A stretch of DNA of 14,744 bases from Sphingobacteriales bacterium (GTDB taxonomy: Bacteria; Bacteroidota; Bacteroidia; Chitinophagales; Chitinophagaceae). This document shows, one piece after another, positions 1 to 6,425 of this stretch; position 1 is the stretch's first letter; each line of letters starts with the position of its first letter. The notes under the pieces were generated by a model that ran no database searches, was not told where the DNA came from, and was given only the letters and a program-made list of their open reading frames with translations. Both the position numbers and the translations under genes were made by a program. The stretch lies in the NCBI GenBank assembly GCA_024640385.1, contig JAHEFC010000049.1:1-14744 (forward strand), read 5' to 3'.

Positions 1-72
1 GTCAGAGAGCCAGAGAGTCGGAGAGGAAGTGTTTTGTTCTATCTCTCTGCCGTTCAGACTCTCTGGCTCTCT
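1..72. repeat. Tandem-unit hairpin, AGAGAGNN octamer family
   Basis: Positions 4-19 and 57-72 are perfect 16-bp reverse complements. The arms consist of degenerate 8-nt units of the form AGAGAGNN; the right arm read on the minus strand gives about four units. The 37-nt centre is partly complementary as well. The left edge may be cut by the window, so the full element could be longer. It shares its octamer style with the hairpin at 14505-14576. It could be the 3' hairpin of an unseen gene to the left, but no T-run follows it on the + strand. Confidence 0.85.
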
Positions 73-372
73 TTCCATTGGATACAATGGAAAACGGCGA
101 TCTTTCGATCGCCGTGTACACATCCAATAACCATCCGTAGTTATCAATATTTTTGACTGCTAAATGCTGCAGTAATTATCATTAATTATTACCCTATAAA
201 GGTAGATCTACGATAGTAGTTGTGCAAACCACCAAACGTTGAAATCCGCTCACTCATCGAATCCATGGAACCGGTAAACGCTAAACCACTGGTTGTCAAT
301 AAATGATTTTCGTTAGTAAAATTCCGTTGGGTCGTCACTCTTACGTAAATTAGCAGAACCCAACAGTTTTAC
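73..372. other. korA upstream intergenic region
   Basis: No convincing gene is seen in these 300 bases. Two small hairpins stand next to the repeat: CCATTG/CAATGG (75-80 and 85-90, 4-nt loop) and ACGGCGATC/GATCGCCGT (94-102 and 107-115, 4-nt loop). Further right are a 10-bp palindrome GTAGATCTAC (202-211) and an AT-rich stretch. The sequence TATTTTTG at 148-155 fits the Bacteroidota -7 consensus TAnnTTTG, but no TTG lies at the right distance upstream and the leader would be over 200 nt. I therefore do not call it as the korA promoter. The long leader could carry regulation, but I recognise no riboswitch. Confidence 0.5.
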
Positions 373-2217
373 ATGAATAGAAAAGACGAATTACTCCAGG
401 ATGTAGTGATAAAATTTGCAGGTGACAGTGGCGATGGTATGCAGTTGACTGGCAGCCAGTTCACCAATAACACAGCTTTGATGGGAATGGACCTGGCCAC
501 ATTCCCCGATTTCCCCGCTGAGATCCGGGCTCCATTGGGTACTATCCCCGGTGTGAGCGGATTCCAGCTCAGGTTTTCATCTTCTCCCGTATATACCCCT
601 GGCGATGAGTGCGATGTGCTGGTAGCCATGAATGCGGCCGCCCTGAAAACCAATATGAAAATGATCAAAAAAGGCGGTAAGATCATTGTGAATACGGATG
701 GTTTCGACGCCAAGAACCTCAGGCTGGCCAATTACGCTGAAGGAGACAACCCACTGGAGAATAATTCTCTTGCCAGTTACGAAGTCATTAAAATGGACGT
801 GACCAAGATGACAAGGGAAGCCCTGAAGGACTTTGCCATGGGTACCAAGGAAAAGGACAGGGCCAAGAACATGTTCGTGCTTGGATTTCTTTACTGGATG
901 TACAACAGGGAAATGGACAGTACCATCAGCTTTCTTAAAGATAAATTCGGCAAGAAAGATGATATCCTGAACAGTAACCTGAAAGTGTTACAGGCAGGAT
1001 ATAATTTTGGTGATACTACCGAAACATTTACAACACGCTATAAAGTAGAGAAGGCGAAGATGGAGCCCGGTACTTACCGTTCCATCATGGGCAACCAGGC
1101 CCTGGCATACGGACTGATCGCTGCTTCACAGAAAAGCGGTCTTCCTTTATTCCTCGGCTCTTACCCGATAACGCCCGCATCGGATATTCTTCATGAACTC
1201 AGCCGCTACAAGAATTTTGGTGTACGCACCTTCCAGGCGGAAGATGAGATCGCTGCGATTTCTTCGGCTATAGGTGCCAGTTATGGAGGTTCTCTTGCGG
1301 TAACAACTTCATCAGGTCCGGGTATCGCACTCAAAGGAGAAGCGATGGGCCTTGCAGTAATGATGGAGATCCCGCTGGTGATCGTCAACGTACAACGCGG
1401 CGGTCCTTCAACCGGATTGCCTACAAAAACTGAGCAGAGTGATCTGATGCAGGCATATTATGGAAGGAACGGTGAATGTCCCATGCCGATAGTTTCTGCA
1501 TCTACACCCAGCGATTGTTTCGCAACCGTATATGAAGCAGCAAAAATAGCAGTTCAGCATATGACCCCGGTGATCTGCCTTACAGACGGATATATCGCCA
1601 ATGGTGCAGAACCCTGGAAATTCCCCACTTCAGCCGACCTGGAAGAGATCAAGGTGAATTTCAAAAAACAGCTTGACGAAGGCGAAGAGAAACTTTTACC
1701 CTATCAAAGGGATGAGAAATTATCCAGGCCCTGGGCCATCCCGGGAACTCCCGGTCTTGAACACCGTATAGGTGGTCTTGAGAAACAGGATATTACCGGT
1801 AACGTAAGTTATGATCCGGATAACCACCAGCATATGGTGAATGTCAGGCAGGCCAAAGTAGATAAACTGGCAGATTATATTCCTGAACAAAAACTGGACA
1901 GCGGCCCTGCAAAAGGAAAAATGCTGGTGATCGGTTGGGGTTCAACCTATGGCGCTATTAAAAGCGCTTGCGCAGAATTGCAGGCCGAAGGCTATGAAGT
2001 GGCACATGCACATCTCCGCCATATCAGGCCATTCCCCAGGAACCTTGGGAACCTGATCAGGAACTATGAAAAAGTATTGATCCCAGAGATCAACAACGGC
2101 CAGCTGGTAAAGATCATTCGTGATCAATACCTGGTGGATGCCATTCCGTTCAATAAAGTGATGGGTATTCCTATTACAAAGTCGGAGTTGGTGGCGAAGA
2201 TTAAAACGATTATATAA
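373..2217 (+). CDS. korA: 2-oxoacid:ferredoxin oxidoreductase, fused gamma-alpha subunit (KorA type)
   Basis: This cytoplasmic subunit belongs to the enzyme that oxidatively decarboxylates 2-oxoglutarate (or another 2-oxoacid) to the acyl-CoA, passing electrons to ferredoxin. The 614 residues match the fused form. An N-terminal gamma domain (about 10-190) carries GDSGDGM at 17-23. The alpha pyrimidine-binding domain starts near 240, with SYPITPASDI at 263-272, QAEDE at 288-292, SSGPG at 313-317 and QRGGPSTGLPT at 341-351. A C-terminal transketolase-like domain begins near 516. The ATG at 373 gives the usual KorA N-terminus. The thiamine diphosphate-binding beta subunit (korB), normally the next gene, is absent: the gene ends in a hairpin and meets a convergent gene. 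Substrate preference (2-oxoglutarate versus other 2-oxoacids) cannot be proved from sequence alone. Confidence 0.92.
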   Translation: MNRKDELLQDVVIKFAGDSGDGMQLTGSQFTNNTALMGMDLATFPDFPAEIRAPLGTIPGVSGFQLRFSSSPVYTPGDECDVLVAMNAAALKTNMKMIKKGGKIIVNTDGFDAKNLRLANYAEGDNPLENNSLASYEVIKMDVTKMTREALKDFAMGTKEKDRAKNMFVLGFLYWMYNREMDSTISFLKDKFGKKDDILNSNLKVLQAGYNFGDTTETFTTRYKVEKAKMEPGTYRSIMGNQALAYGLIAASQKSGLPLFLGSYPITPASDILHELSRYKNFGVRTFQAEDEIAAISSAIGASYGGSLAVTTSSGPGIALKGEAMGLAVMMEIPLVIVNVQRGGPSTGLPTKTEQSDLMQAYYGRNGECPMPIVSASTPSDCFATVYEAAKIAVQHMTPVICLTDGYIANGAEPWKFPTSADLEEIKVNFKKQLDEGEEKLLPYQRDEKLSRPWAIPGTPGLEHRIGGLEKQDITGNVSYDPDNHQHMVNVRQAKVDKLADYIPEQKLDSGPAKGKMLVIGWGSTYGAIKSACAELQAEGYEVAHAHLRHIRPFPRNLGNLIRNYEKVLIPEINNGQLVKIIRDQYLVDAIPFNKVMGIPITKSELVAKIKTII

Positions 2218-2220
2218 ATA

Positions 2221-2328
2221 TTCCGGATTACGGATTGCGAATTCCGGATTCGATGAAATGAAAAAGAGGCCTAAACAAGCCTCTTTTTTATTTCATCGAA
2301 TCCGGAATTCGCAATCCGGAATCCGGAA
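2221..2328. repeat. Long tandem-unit hairpin filling a convergent gap
   Basis: The arms 2221-2270 and 2279-2328 are 50 nt each, match with only two mismatches, and are separated by an 8-nt loop. The outer part of each arm is built of CGGATT-containing units of about 11 nt (ATTCCGGATT, ACGGATTGCG and similar). The element begins 3 nt after the korA stop codon and ends directly at the stop codon of the convergent oxidoreductase gene, so essentially the whole gap is the repeat. Its centre is a bidirectional terminator. Confidence 0.95.
2261..2290. terminator. Bidirectional intrinsic terminator of korA and the convergent operon
   Basis: AAAAAGAGGC (2261-2270), loop CTAAACAA, then GCCTCTTTTTT (2279-2289). 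The stem has GC at its core and a T-run on both strands, so it can terminate korA and the minus-strand permease/oxidoreductase operon. It is nested in the centre of the 50-bp-arm hairpin. Confidence 0.85.
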
Positions 2329-3516
2329 TCAACTTACTTTTTCGATAATTTTCCCTGTAGTTTTATTCTTGAGTATCACTTTCTTCGCTCCGTAGTGGGT
2401 CATTTCCTCTTTTACCAGGTAGTGATCAGAATCGTATTCCACAAGATGACTGTCTTTTGACACTCCTGTTCGTCCTCTCCAGATATCCAGCACAACAGGC
2501 TCCCATAGTTTTGTTTTGGCCGATCTGTATGCTGCGTCCAGCACTGCATTCACTACGTAGCCATCGTAAAATGTTTCTTTAGGTGCTATGCCTTTTTCAA
2601 TGGCGTTGAACATTTCGGTGAACATGTGATTATAGCCCAGTTCGTTCAGCTCGTCTCCAACCGGGAACAGCCAGCCGCTGTTGCTTTCTGCTTTCTCGGC
2701 AACATAGTCGGCGCCTTTTCCGGTGGTGAACATTTCAAATCCGGTTCGCAGAAAACTGTTCACCCAAATGGTACCTTCCGTTCCCATCACTTCATCACGA
2801 AGGTCAAGGCCGCCGCGGAAAGTCCAGCTCACTTCAAACTGCGCAATGGATCCGTTCTCATATTTGATGAGTGCTATGGCGTGGTCTTCCGCATCTATCG
2901 GCTTAACCTGCGTATCGGCCCAGCACATCACTTCAACAGGTTTTATATCTTTCCCGATATAGCTCCTGGTGATCTCAACACAATGGCAGCCAAGATCCAG
3001 AATGCATCCGCCACCAGCCTGCTCTATATCCCAAAACCAATCAGAGTGGGGCCCGGGGTGGGTTTCGCGTGATTTTGCCCAGAGGATCCTTCCCAGTGCA
3101 CCGTTCTTTACGCTCTCATGAGCTTTCAGGAATTTTGGTGTGTATACCAGGTCTTCAAGGTAGCCATGAAAAATTCCGGCTGTTTCAACGGCTTCCAGCA
3201 TTCGTTTGGCTTCCGCAGCATTGCGGCCCAAAGGCTTGGTGGTGATCACCGCTTTTTTATGTTTGCAGGCCATCAGCACTGCTGTTTCGTGCAGGTTGTT
3301 GGGCAATGCAATGCAAACAACGTCAACATCCGGATGGGCAATGGAATCTTCCATATTCGTTGTCCAGTGCTGGCAACCATAATCCTGTGCAAACTTTTTT
3401 GCGCTTTCTTCGCGCCTTGAATAGATAGAGAACACCTGGTCTCTACTGCGTAAACCCTGGATGGAATCAGCATAAAATCTTCCAATAAATCCTGATCCCA
3501 GCATCGATACTCTCAT
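2329..3516 (-). CDS. Gfo/Idh/MocA family oxidoreductase
   Basis: This is a predicted cytoplasmic NAD(P)-dependent dehydrogenase of a sugar or polyol derivative. The N-terminal Rossmann domain (about 1-120) opens with GSGFIG at 7-12. The usual EKP motif reads TTKP (92-95): the catalytic-region Lys94 is kept but the Glu is replaced by Thr. The C-terminal beta-sheet domain includes GGGCILDLGCH, with Asp174 and His178 in family-typical positions. The 395-residue length is normal. The ATG lies 26 nt downstream of the permease stop, so the two are probably co-transcribed and work on the same imported compound. There is no signal peptide, unlike many Bacteroidota members that are exported. The substrate is unknown. 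The stop codon touches the right arm of the long hairpin. Confidence 0.88.
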   Translation of the reverse strand: MRVSMLGSGFIGRFYADSIQGLRSRDQVFSIYSRREESAKKFAQDYGCQHWTTNMEDSIAHPDVDVVCIALPNNLHETAVLMACKHKKAVITTKPLGRNAAEAKRMLEAVETAGIFHGYLEDLVYTPKFLKAHESVKNGALGRILWAKSRETHPGPHSDWFWDIEQAGGGCILDLGCHCVEITRSYIGKDIKPVEVMCWADTQVKPIDAEDHAIALIKYENGSIAQFEVSWTFRGGLDLRDEVMGTEGTIWVNSFLRTGFEMFTTGKGADYVAEKAESNSGWLFPVGDELNELGYNHMFTEMFNAIEKGIAPKETFYDGYVVNAVLDAAYRSAKTKLWEPVVLDIWRGRTGVSKDSHLVEYDSDHYLVKEEMTHYGAKKVILKNKTTGKIIEKVS

Positions 3517-3542
3517 GATATAGTTTTATGGCGGGTGAAAAA

Positions 3543-4775
3543 TTATTCGGGTACTGCTTCGCCTGTATTGGTATGAGCGGCTGAATGTTTATTGTCAGTG
3601 AAAAATATAACGAACAAGATCAGCACGGCCACTGAAATGCCCGCAGGAACCATCCATACGGATCTCCAGTCCACCGTACTCATAGACGTATAATGATCTT
3701 TTACATAACCTGAAAGAAGTGTTCCTATCCACATGCCAATACCATAGGTTGCCATGGTGATCATGCCCTGTGCCTGGCTCTGGATCTTTAGTCCTGCTTT
3801 ACTGTCAGTATAGATCTGCCCGGTTACAAAAAAGAAATCAAAACAGATGCCGTGCATGATGATACCGGCATATAACATCCAGATCCCTGCATCTGCATCG
3901 CCATAACCGAACAACATGAACCTGATGGCCCATGCGATCATGCCGAAGGCAATCATCCATTTAACGCCCAGTCTTTTGAAAAAGAATGGAATGAGCAGGA
4001 TGAAGAAGGCTTCGGAGAACTGACCGAAGGTCATATTGCTGGTCACGTTTTTCATGCCCGCCTCGGTCAGGTAAAGATTGGTGAAGCTGTAATAGAATGA
4101 GAGCGGAATACAGATCAGTACAGAAGCGATGAAGAATATGGTGAATGATCTGTCTTTGAACAGCACAAATGCATCTGCTCCCAGTATCTGTGCAAATGAG
4201 GCCTTGGTGCCTTTGGCTTTTGGCGGTGTATCGGGAAGGATAAAGCTGAGCAGCCCAAGCACTACTGAAGCCACTGCTGCCATCTTGAACGTGAGGGCCA
4301 GCTGATCCGTTGTGATGTTGAGTACTTTGTCGATCATCCAGCCCGTTGCGATCCAGCCTATGGTACCCAGCACGCGAATGGATGCGAATTCTTTACTCGG
4401 GTCCTGCATTTGCCTGAATGCCACTGCATTGGCCAGCGCCAGTGTAGGAGCATAACAGAGTGAATAGAGCAGGAGTACCCAATAGAAAGAACTTGCATTG
4501 CCTACCTGGGTGAGATAGTACAACAGGAAGGCGCCAACAATATGTAATACACCGAGTACTTTTTGTGCCGAGAAAAACCTGTCTGCGATCATGCCCACGA
4601 AAAATGGCGAAATAATGGTGGCAATGGCCATGGCGCTGTATGCCGCACCCACCTGAACACCATCTGCTCCCAGCACTTTGTCGAGGTATGTTCCCATGGT
4701 CACGTACCAAGACCCCCAGATGAAGAATTCCAGGAACATCATAGCCGATAGCTGAACGCGCACAATTGATCGCAT
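3543..4775 (-). CDS. MFS permease, nucleoside:H+ symporter (NupG/XapB) type
   Basis: This inner-membrane major facilitator protein has 410 residues and about 12 hydrophobic segments, with a central cytoplasmic loop near 180-200 (PDTPPKAKGTKAS). The opening segment with FLEFFIWGSWYVTMGTYL and the VGMIADRFF loop (about residues 60-68) resemble the nucleoside:H+ symporter branch. Bacteroidota relatives of this branch are often paired with Gfo/Idh/MocA oxidoreductases, as here. I therefore infer import of a nucleoside or sugar-like compound for the downstream enzyme. The ATG at 4775 places the first membrane segment directly at the N-terminus. Its 5' region is short because the 4812-4909 hairpin lies just upstream. 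Confidence 0.82.
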   Translation of the reverse strand: MRSIVRVQLSAMMFLEFFIWGSWYVTMGTYLDKVLGADGVQVGAAYSAMAIATIISPFFVGMIADRFFSAQKVLGVLHIVGAFLLYYLTQVGNASSFYWVLLLYSLCYAPTLALANAVAFRQMQDPSKEFASIRVLGTIGWIATGWMIDKVLNITTDQLALTFKMAAVASVVLGLLSFILPDTPPKAKGTKASFAQILGADAFVLFKDRSFTIFFIASVLICIPLSFYYSFTNLYLTEAGMKNVTSNMTFGQFSEAFFILLIPFFFKRLGVKWMIAFGMIAWAIRFMLFGYGDADAGIWMLYAGIIMHGICFDFFFVTGQIYTDSKAGLKIQSQAQGMITMATYGIGMWIGTLLSGYVKDHYTSMSTVDWRSVWMVPAGISVAVLILFVIFFTDNKHSAAHTNTGEAVPE

Positions 4776-4811
4776 GGTAGTTTTGGTTTAGGAAGGAAGA
4801 TAGTAAAAATC

Positions 4812-4909
4812 AGGATAGAGGCGAGAGGTGAGAGGCGAGAGGTTATCCAATTTTTTTCCTGTATCCTCTCGCCTCTCGCCTCTCACCTCTCGTCTCTCGT
4901 CTCTATCCT
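4812..4909. repeat. Tandem-unit hairpin, GCGAGAG heptamer family
   Basis: The left arm (4812-4842) reads AGGATAGAG followed by three 7-nt units of the type RYGAGAG. The right arm, read on the minus strand from 4909, has the same AGGATAGAG lead and five such units. The arms thus pair while differing by two unit copies. The right edge overlaps the last codons and stop of nth (stop at 4903-4905). Minus-strand transcripts leaving the hairpin meet TGATTTTTAC at 4801-4811, so the element can act as a terminator for nth. Confidence 0.92.
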
Positions 4910-5553
4910 CGCACCTTATGCAACTTCTGATAATATTTACACACCTCCCTCAACCCGCATTCCCCGCACTTGGGATTTCTTGCGAGGCACACATATCTTC
5001 CATGGAGGATCAGCCAGTGGTGTGCTTTATGGATCAGTTCTTTGGGGATATATTTGATCAGCTGCAATTCGGTCTGCAATGGTGTTTTGGCACCAGTGGT
5101 CAAACCTAGGCGTGCCGACACGCGAAACACATGCGTGTCCACGGCCATGTTGGGTTGCTGGTCGATCACTGAGGTGATCACGTTGGCCGTTTTTCTTCCA
5201 ACGCCCGGCAGTTTGACTAATTCGTCAACGGTCATGGGCACCTTTCCTCCAAAATCGCTCTGGAGCATCTGGGCCATACCAATAAGATGTTTGGTTTTGT
5301 TGTTCGGGTAGGAAATACTCCTGATCAGCGGGAAGAGTTCATCGAAGCTCGCTTTGGACAGGGATTCCGCATCGGGATATTTGTCGAATATGGCCGGTGT
5401 GGTCATATTCACCCGTTTGTCAGTGCACTGTGCGGAAAGGATCACAGCTACCAGCAATTGGTAGGGATTATCGTATAGAAGTTCGGTTTCTGCTTCGGGA
5501 ATATGCTCCTGGAAATAGGCCAGTACTTTTTTAAATAGTTCCTTTCTAACCAT
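4903..5553 (-). CDS. nth: Endonuclease III (DNA glycosylase/AP lyase)
   Basis: This base-excision repair enzyme removes oxidised pyrimidines and nicks the abasic site. The helix-hairpin-helix LPGVGRKTANV (115-125) contains the catalytic Lys121, and the catalytic Asp139 lies in VDTHVFRVSARLGL. The [4Fe-4S] cluster cysteines are Cys189, 196, 199 and 205 in the correct C-x6-C-x2-C-x5-C spacing. The length of 216 residues is normal. The ATG at 5553 is preceded by a -7-like element only 4 nt away, so the transcript may be leaderless. The end of the gene overlaps the outer bases of the GCGAGAG hairpin, so the final residues (VRG) are partly encoded by repeat sequence. Confidence 0.96.
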   Translation of the reverse strand: MVRKELFKKVLAYFQEHIPEAETELLYDNPYQLLVAVILSAQCTDKRVNMTTPAIFDKYPDAESLSKASFDELFPLIRSISYPNNKTKHLIGMAQMLQSDFGGKVPMTVDELVKLPGVGRKTANVITSVIDQQPNMAVDTHVFRVSARLGLTTGAKTPLQTELQLIKYIPKELIHKAHHWLILHGRYVCLARNPKCGECGLREVCKYYQKLHKVRG

Positions 5554-5557
5554 GCAG

Positions 5558-5565
5558 CAAAAATA
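5558..5565 (-). promoter_or_regulatory. Candidate -7 element of nth
   Basis: On the minus strand TATTTTTG fits the Bacteroidota -7 consensus TAnnTTTG exactly. It ends 4 nt before the nth ATG, so transcription would start at or near the start codon. The place where the -33 TTG should lie is occupied by the arm of the GCAGGTT hairpin, which offers no TTG on this strand. The promoter is either weak or was altered by the repeat. Confidence 0.4.
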
Positions 5566-5662
5566 GCAGGTTGCAGGTTACAGGTTACAGGTTGCAGGTG
5601 GCAGGTTGCAGGTTGCAGGTTGCAAGTGGCAGTGCAACCTGCAACCTGTAACCTGCAACCTG
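5566..5662. repeat. Tandem-unit hairpin, GCAGGTT heptamer family
   Basis: Positions 5567-5596 pair with 5633-5662 over 30 nt with one mismatch. Each arm is an array of 7-nt units (TTGCAGG with variants TTACAGG and TGGCAGG). The left side has about nine units and the right about four, so five extra units loop out or pair alternatively. The array touches the -7 element of nth. A 28-nt part (5596-5623) recurs exactly, inverted, inside gldA at 10019-10046. Confidence 0.95.
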
Positions 5663-5676
5663 TTATAAGAGTCTGT

Positions 5677-5695
5677 GGTAAAATCCTATTTTACC
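5677..5695. repeat. Small hairpin over the stop codon of the 75-aa gene
   Basis: GGTAAAAT (5677-5684) and ATTTTACC (5688-5695) form an 8-bp stem with a 3-nt loop that includes part of the stop codon (5686-5688). There is no following T-run, so it is not a standard terminator by itself. Its core (5679-5692) also occurs in the terminator at 6364-6399. Confidence 0.6.
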
Positions 5696-5913
5696 AGTGA
5701 TTCCTGCTCTGCATATTGCATAATAGAATCAATGGTGCTTTTTCTTGGAGCACAACGGATGCTATCCAGGTCTCTTTTAGAAGCTTTTAAAACTTCAAAC
5801 TTTTCTTTCAAGATCCAGTCTGATTCAATGGCTTCCATGGCCATTTTTGATTCTTCGGGGCTCATTTCGTTGTACAAAAACCTGATCATGTCTTCAGTCG
5901 TAAAGTGGTTCAT
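5686..5913 (-). CDS. Small conserved-type protein resembling an anti-sigma N-terminal module
   Basis: This acidic, helical 75-residue protein begins MNHFTTEDMIRFLYNEMSPE. An ATG eight codons further upstream (5937) is possible, but the shorter start fits the pattern of a helix starting with FTTEDMIRFLYNEMS. There is no signal peptide, membrane segment or zinc-binding His/Cys set; its only Cys is in IRCAPRKST. The pattern of an aromatic/leucine helix, then LYNEMSPEE, then a second helix ending LKEKFEVLKASKRDLD is like each of the two N-terminal repeats of the anti-sigma factor at 12780-13922. It sits between the FtsB-like gene and nth on the same strand. I infer a small regulatory or adaptor protein; no activity is known to me. 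Confidence 0.7.
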   Translation of the reverse strand: MNHFTTEDMIRFLYNEMSPEESKMAMEAIESDWILKEKFEVLKASKRDLDSIRCAPRKSTIDSIMQYAEQESLVK

Positions 5914-6068
5914 AATCCGCGATTTACCAGTTAACAATGGTTGGTTAACGGTTTTCAGGGAAGTGGATTTATTAAGTTTCCAGGGACGAGGTCAGGTGCT
6001 CTTTGAATGGTTTGGGTCGGTTACCTTATAAAAACGGGGTTATTGCACCAATATTGTGCAGGCAGGAA

Positions 6069-6356
6069 TTATTTTTCTTCTATAACATACAGATCCTCAT
6101 TGTCTTTCTTCATGAGGTATTTCTCACGGGCAACTTTTTCCAGAGAGGCAGTATTCAGCCTCATGGCGTTCAATTCGTCCCTGGTTTCCTGTATCCTTTC
6201 CTGGTAATAAGCTTTCTTTTCTTTGAGTTCTTTCAGTTCTTTTTTGCGTTTGTAGCTGAGAATCATATCATTATGATCGAAAAATGCCAGCCAAACGACA
6301 AAAAAACTGGTTGCGAGAAAGTATTTATTAGTTATCCAGCGGGGTAAAAACTGCAT
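6069..6356 (-). CDS. FtsB/DivIC-like septum formation initiator
   Basis: This is a bitopic inner-membrane divisome protein. In 95 residues it has a short cytoplasmic N-terminus, one membrane segment (about 12-30, YFLATSFFVVWLAFF), then a charged coiled coil (about 33-75, rich in K/E with heptad leucines). Near the C-terminus LEKVAREKYLMKKDNEDLYVI is the typical end of FtsB/DivIC proteins (ARExYxMxKxxExxY). Its partners would be FtsL- and FtsQ-like proteins. The gene is often found just after enolase in Bacteroidota; here a 1.36-kb FG-GAP gene lies between. The ATG follows directly on the T-run of a strong hairpin, leaving no room for an ordinary ribosome binding site. Confidence 0.87.
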   Translation of the reverse strand: MQFLPRWITNKYFLATSFFVVWLAFFDHNDMILSYKRKKELKELKEKKAYYQERIQETRDELNAMRLNTASLEKVAREKYLMKKDNEDLYVIEEK

Positions 6357-6399
6357 AAAAACGGTTTCCGGCTTAAAAATAGGATTTTAAGCCGGAAAC
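6357..6399 (-). terminator. Terminator between the FG-GAP gene and the FtsB-like gene
   Basis: A perfect 15-bp stem (6364-6378 with 6385-6399, GTTTCCGGCTTAAAA on the + strand) with a 6-nt loop is followed on the minus strand by CGTTTTT. That T-run ends one base before the FtsB-like ATG at 6356. The structure looks like a normal terminator for the FG-GAP gene, but its position also makes it a possible attenuator or translation-control hairpin for the next gene. Confidence 0.85.
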
Positions 6400-6425
6400 T
6401 GTATGACTAATTGATTTTTATGTTT

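Noticed and set aside
148..155. korA promoter at TATTTTTG
   Set aside because: The -7 match is perfect but no -33 TTG is present at 17-23 nt, and the leader would exceed 200 nt; such AT-rich matches occur by chance.
369..731. Minus-strand ORFs within korA
   Set aside because: They are antisense shadows of a well-supported gene and show no family motif.
2626..3072. Plus-strand ORFs opposite the Gfo/Idh/MocA gene
   Set aside because: Antisense shadows; the minus-strand frame has clear Rossmann and catalytic motifs.
5566..5662. CRISPR-like array
   Set aside because: Units are only 7 nt with no spacers, and the second half is inverted; there are no cas genes.
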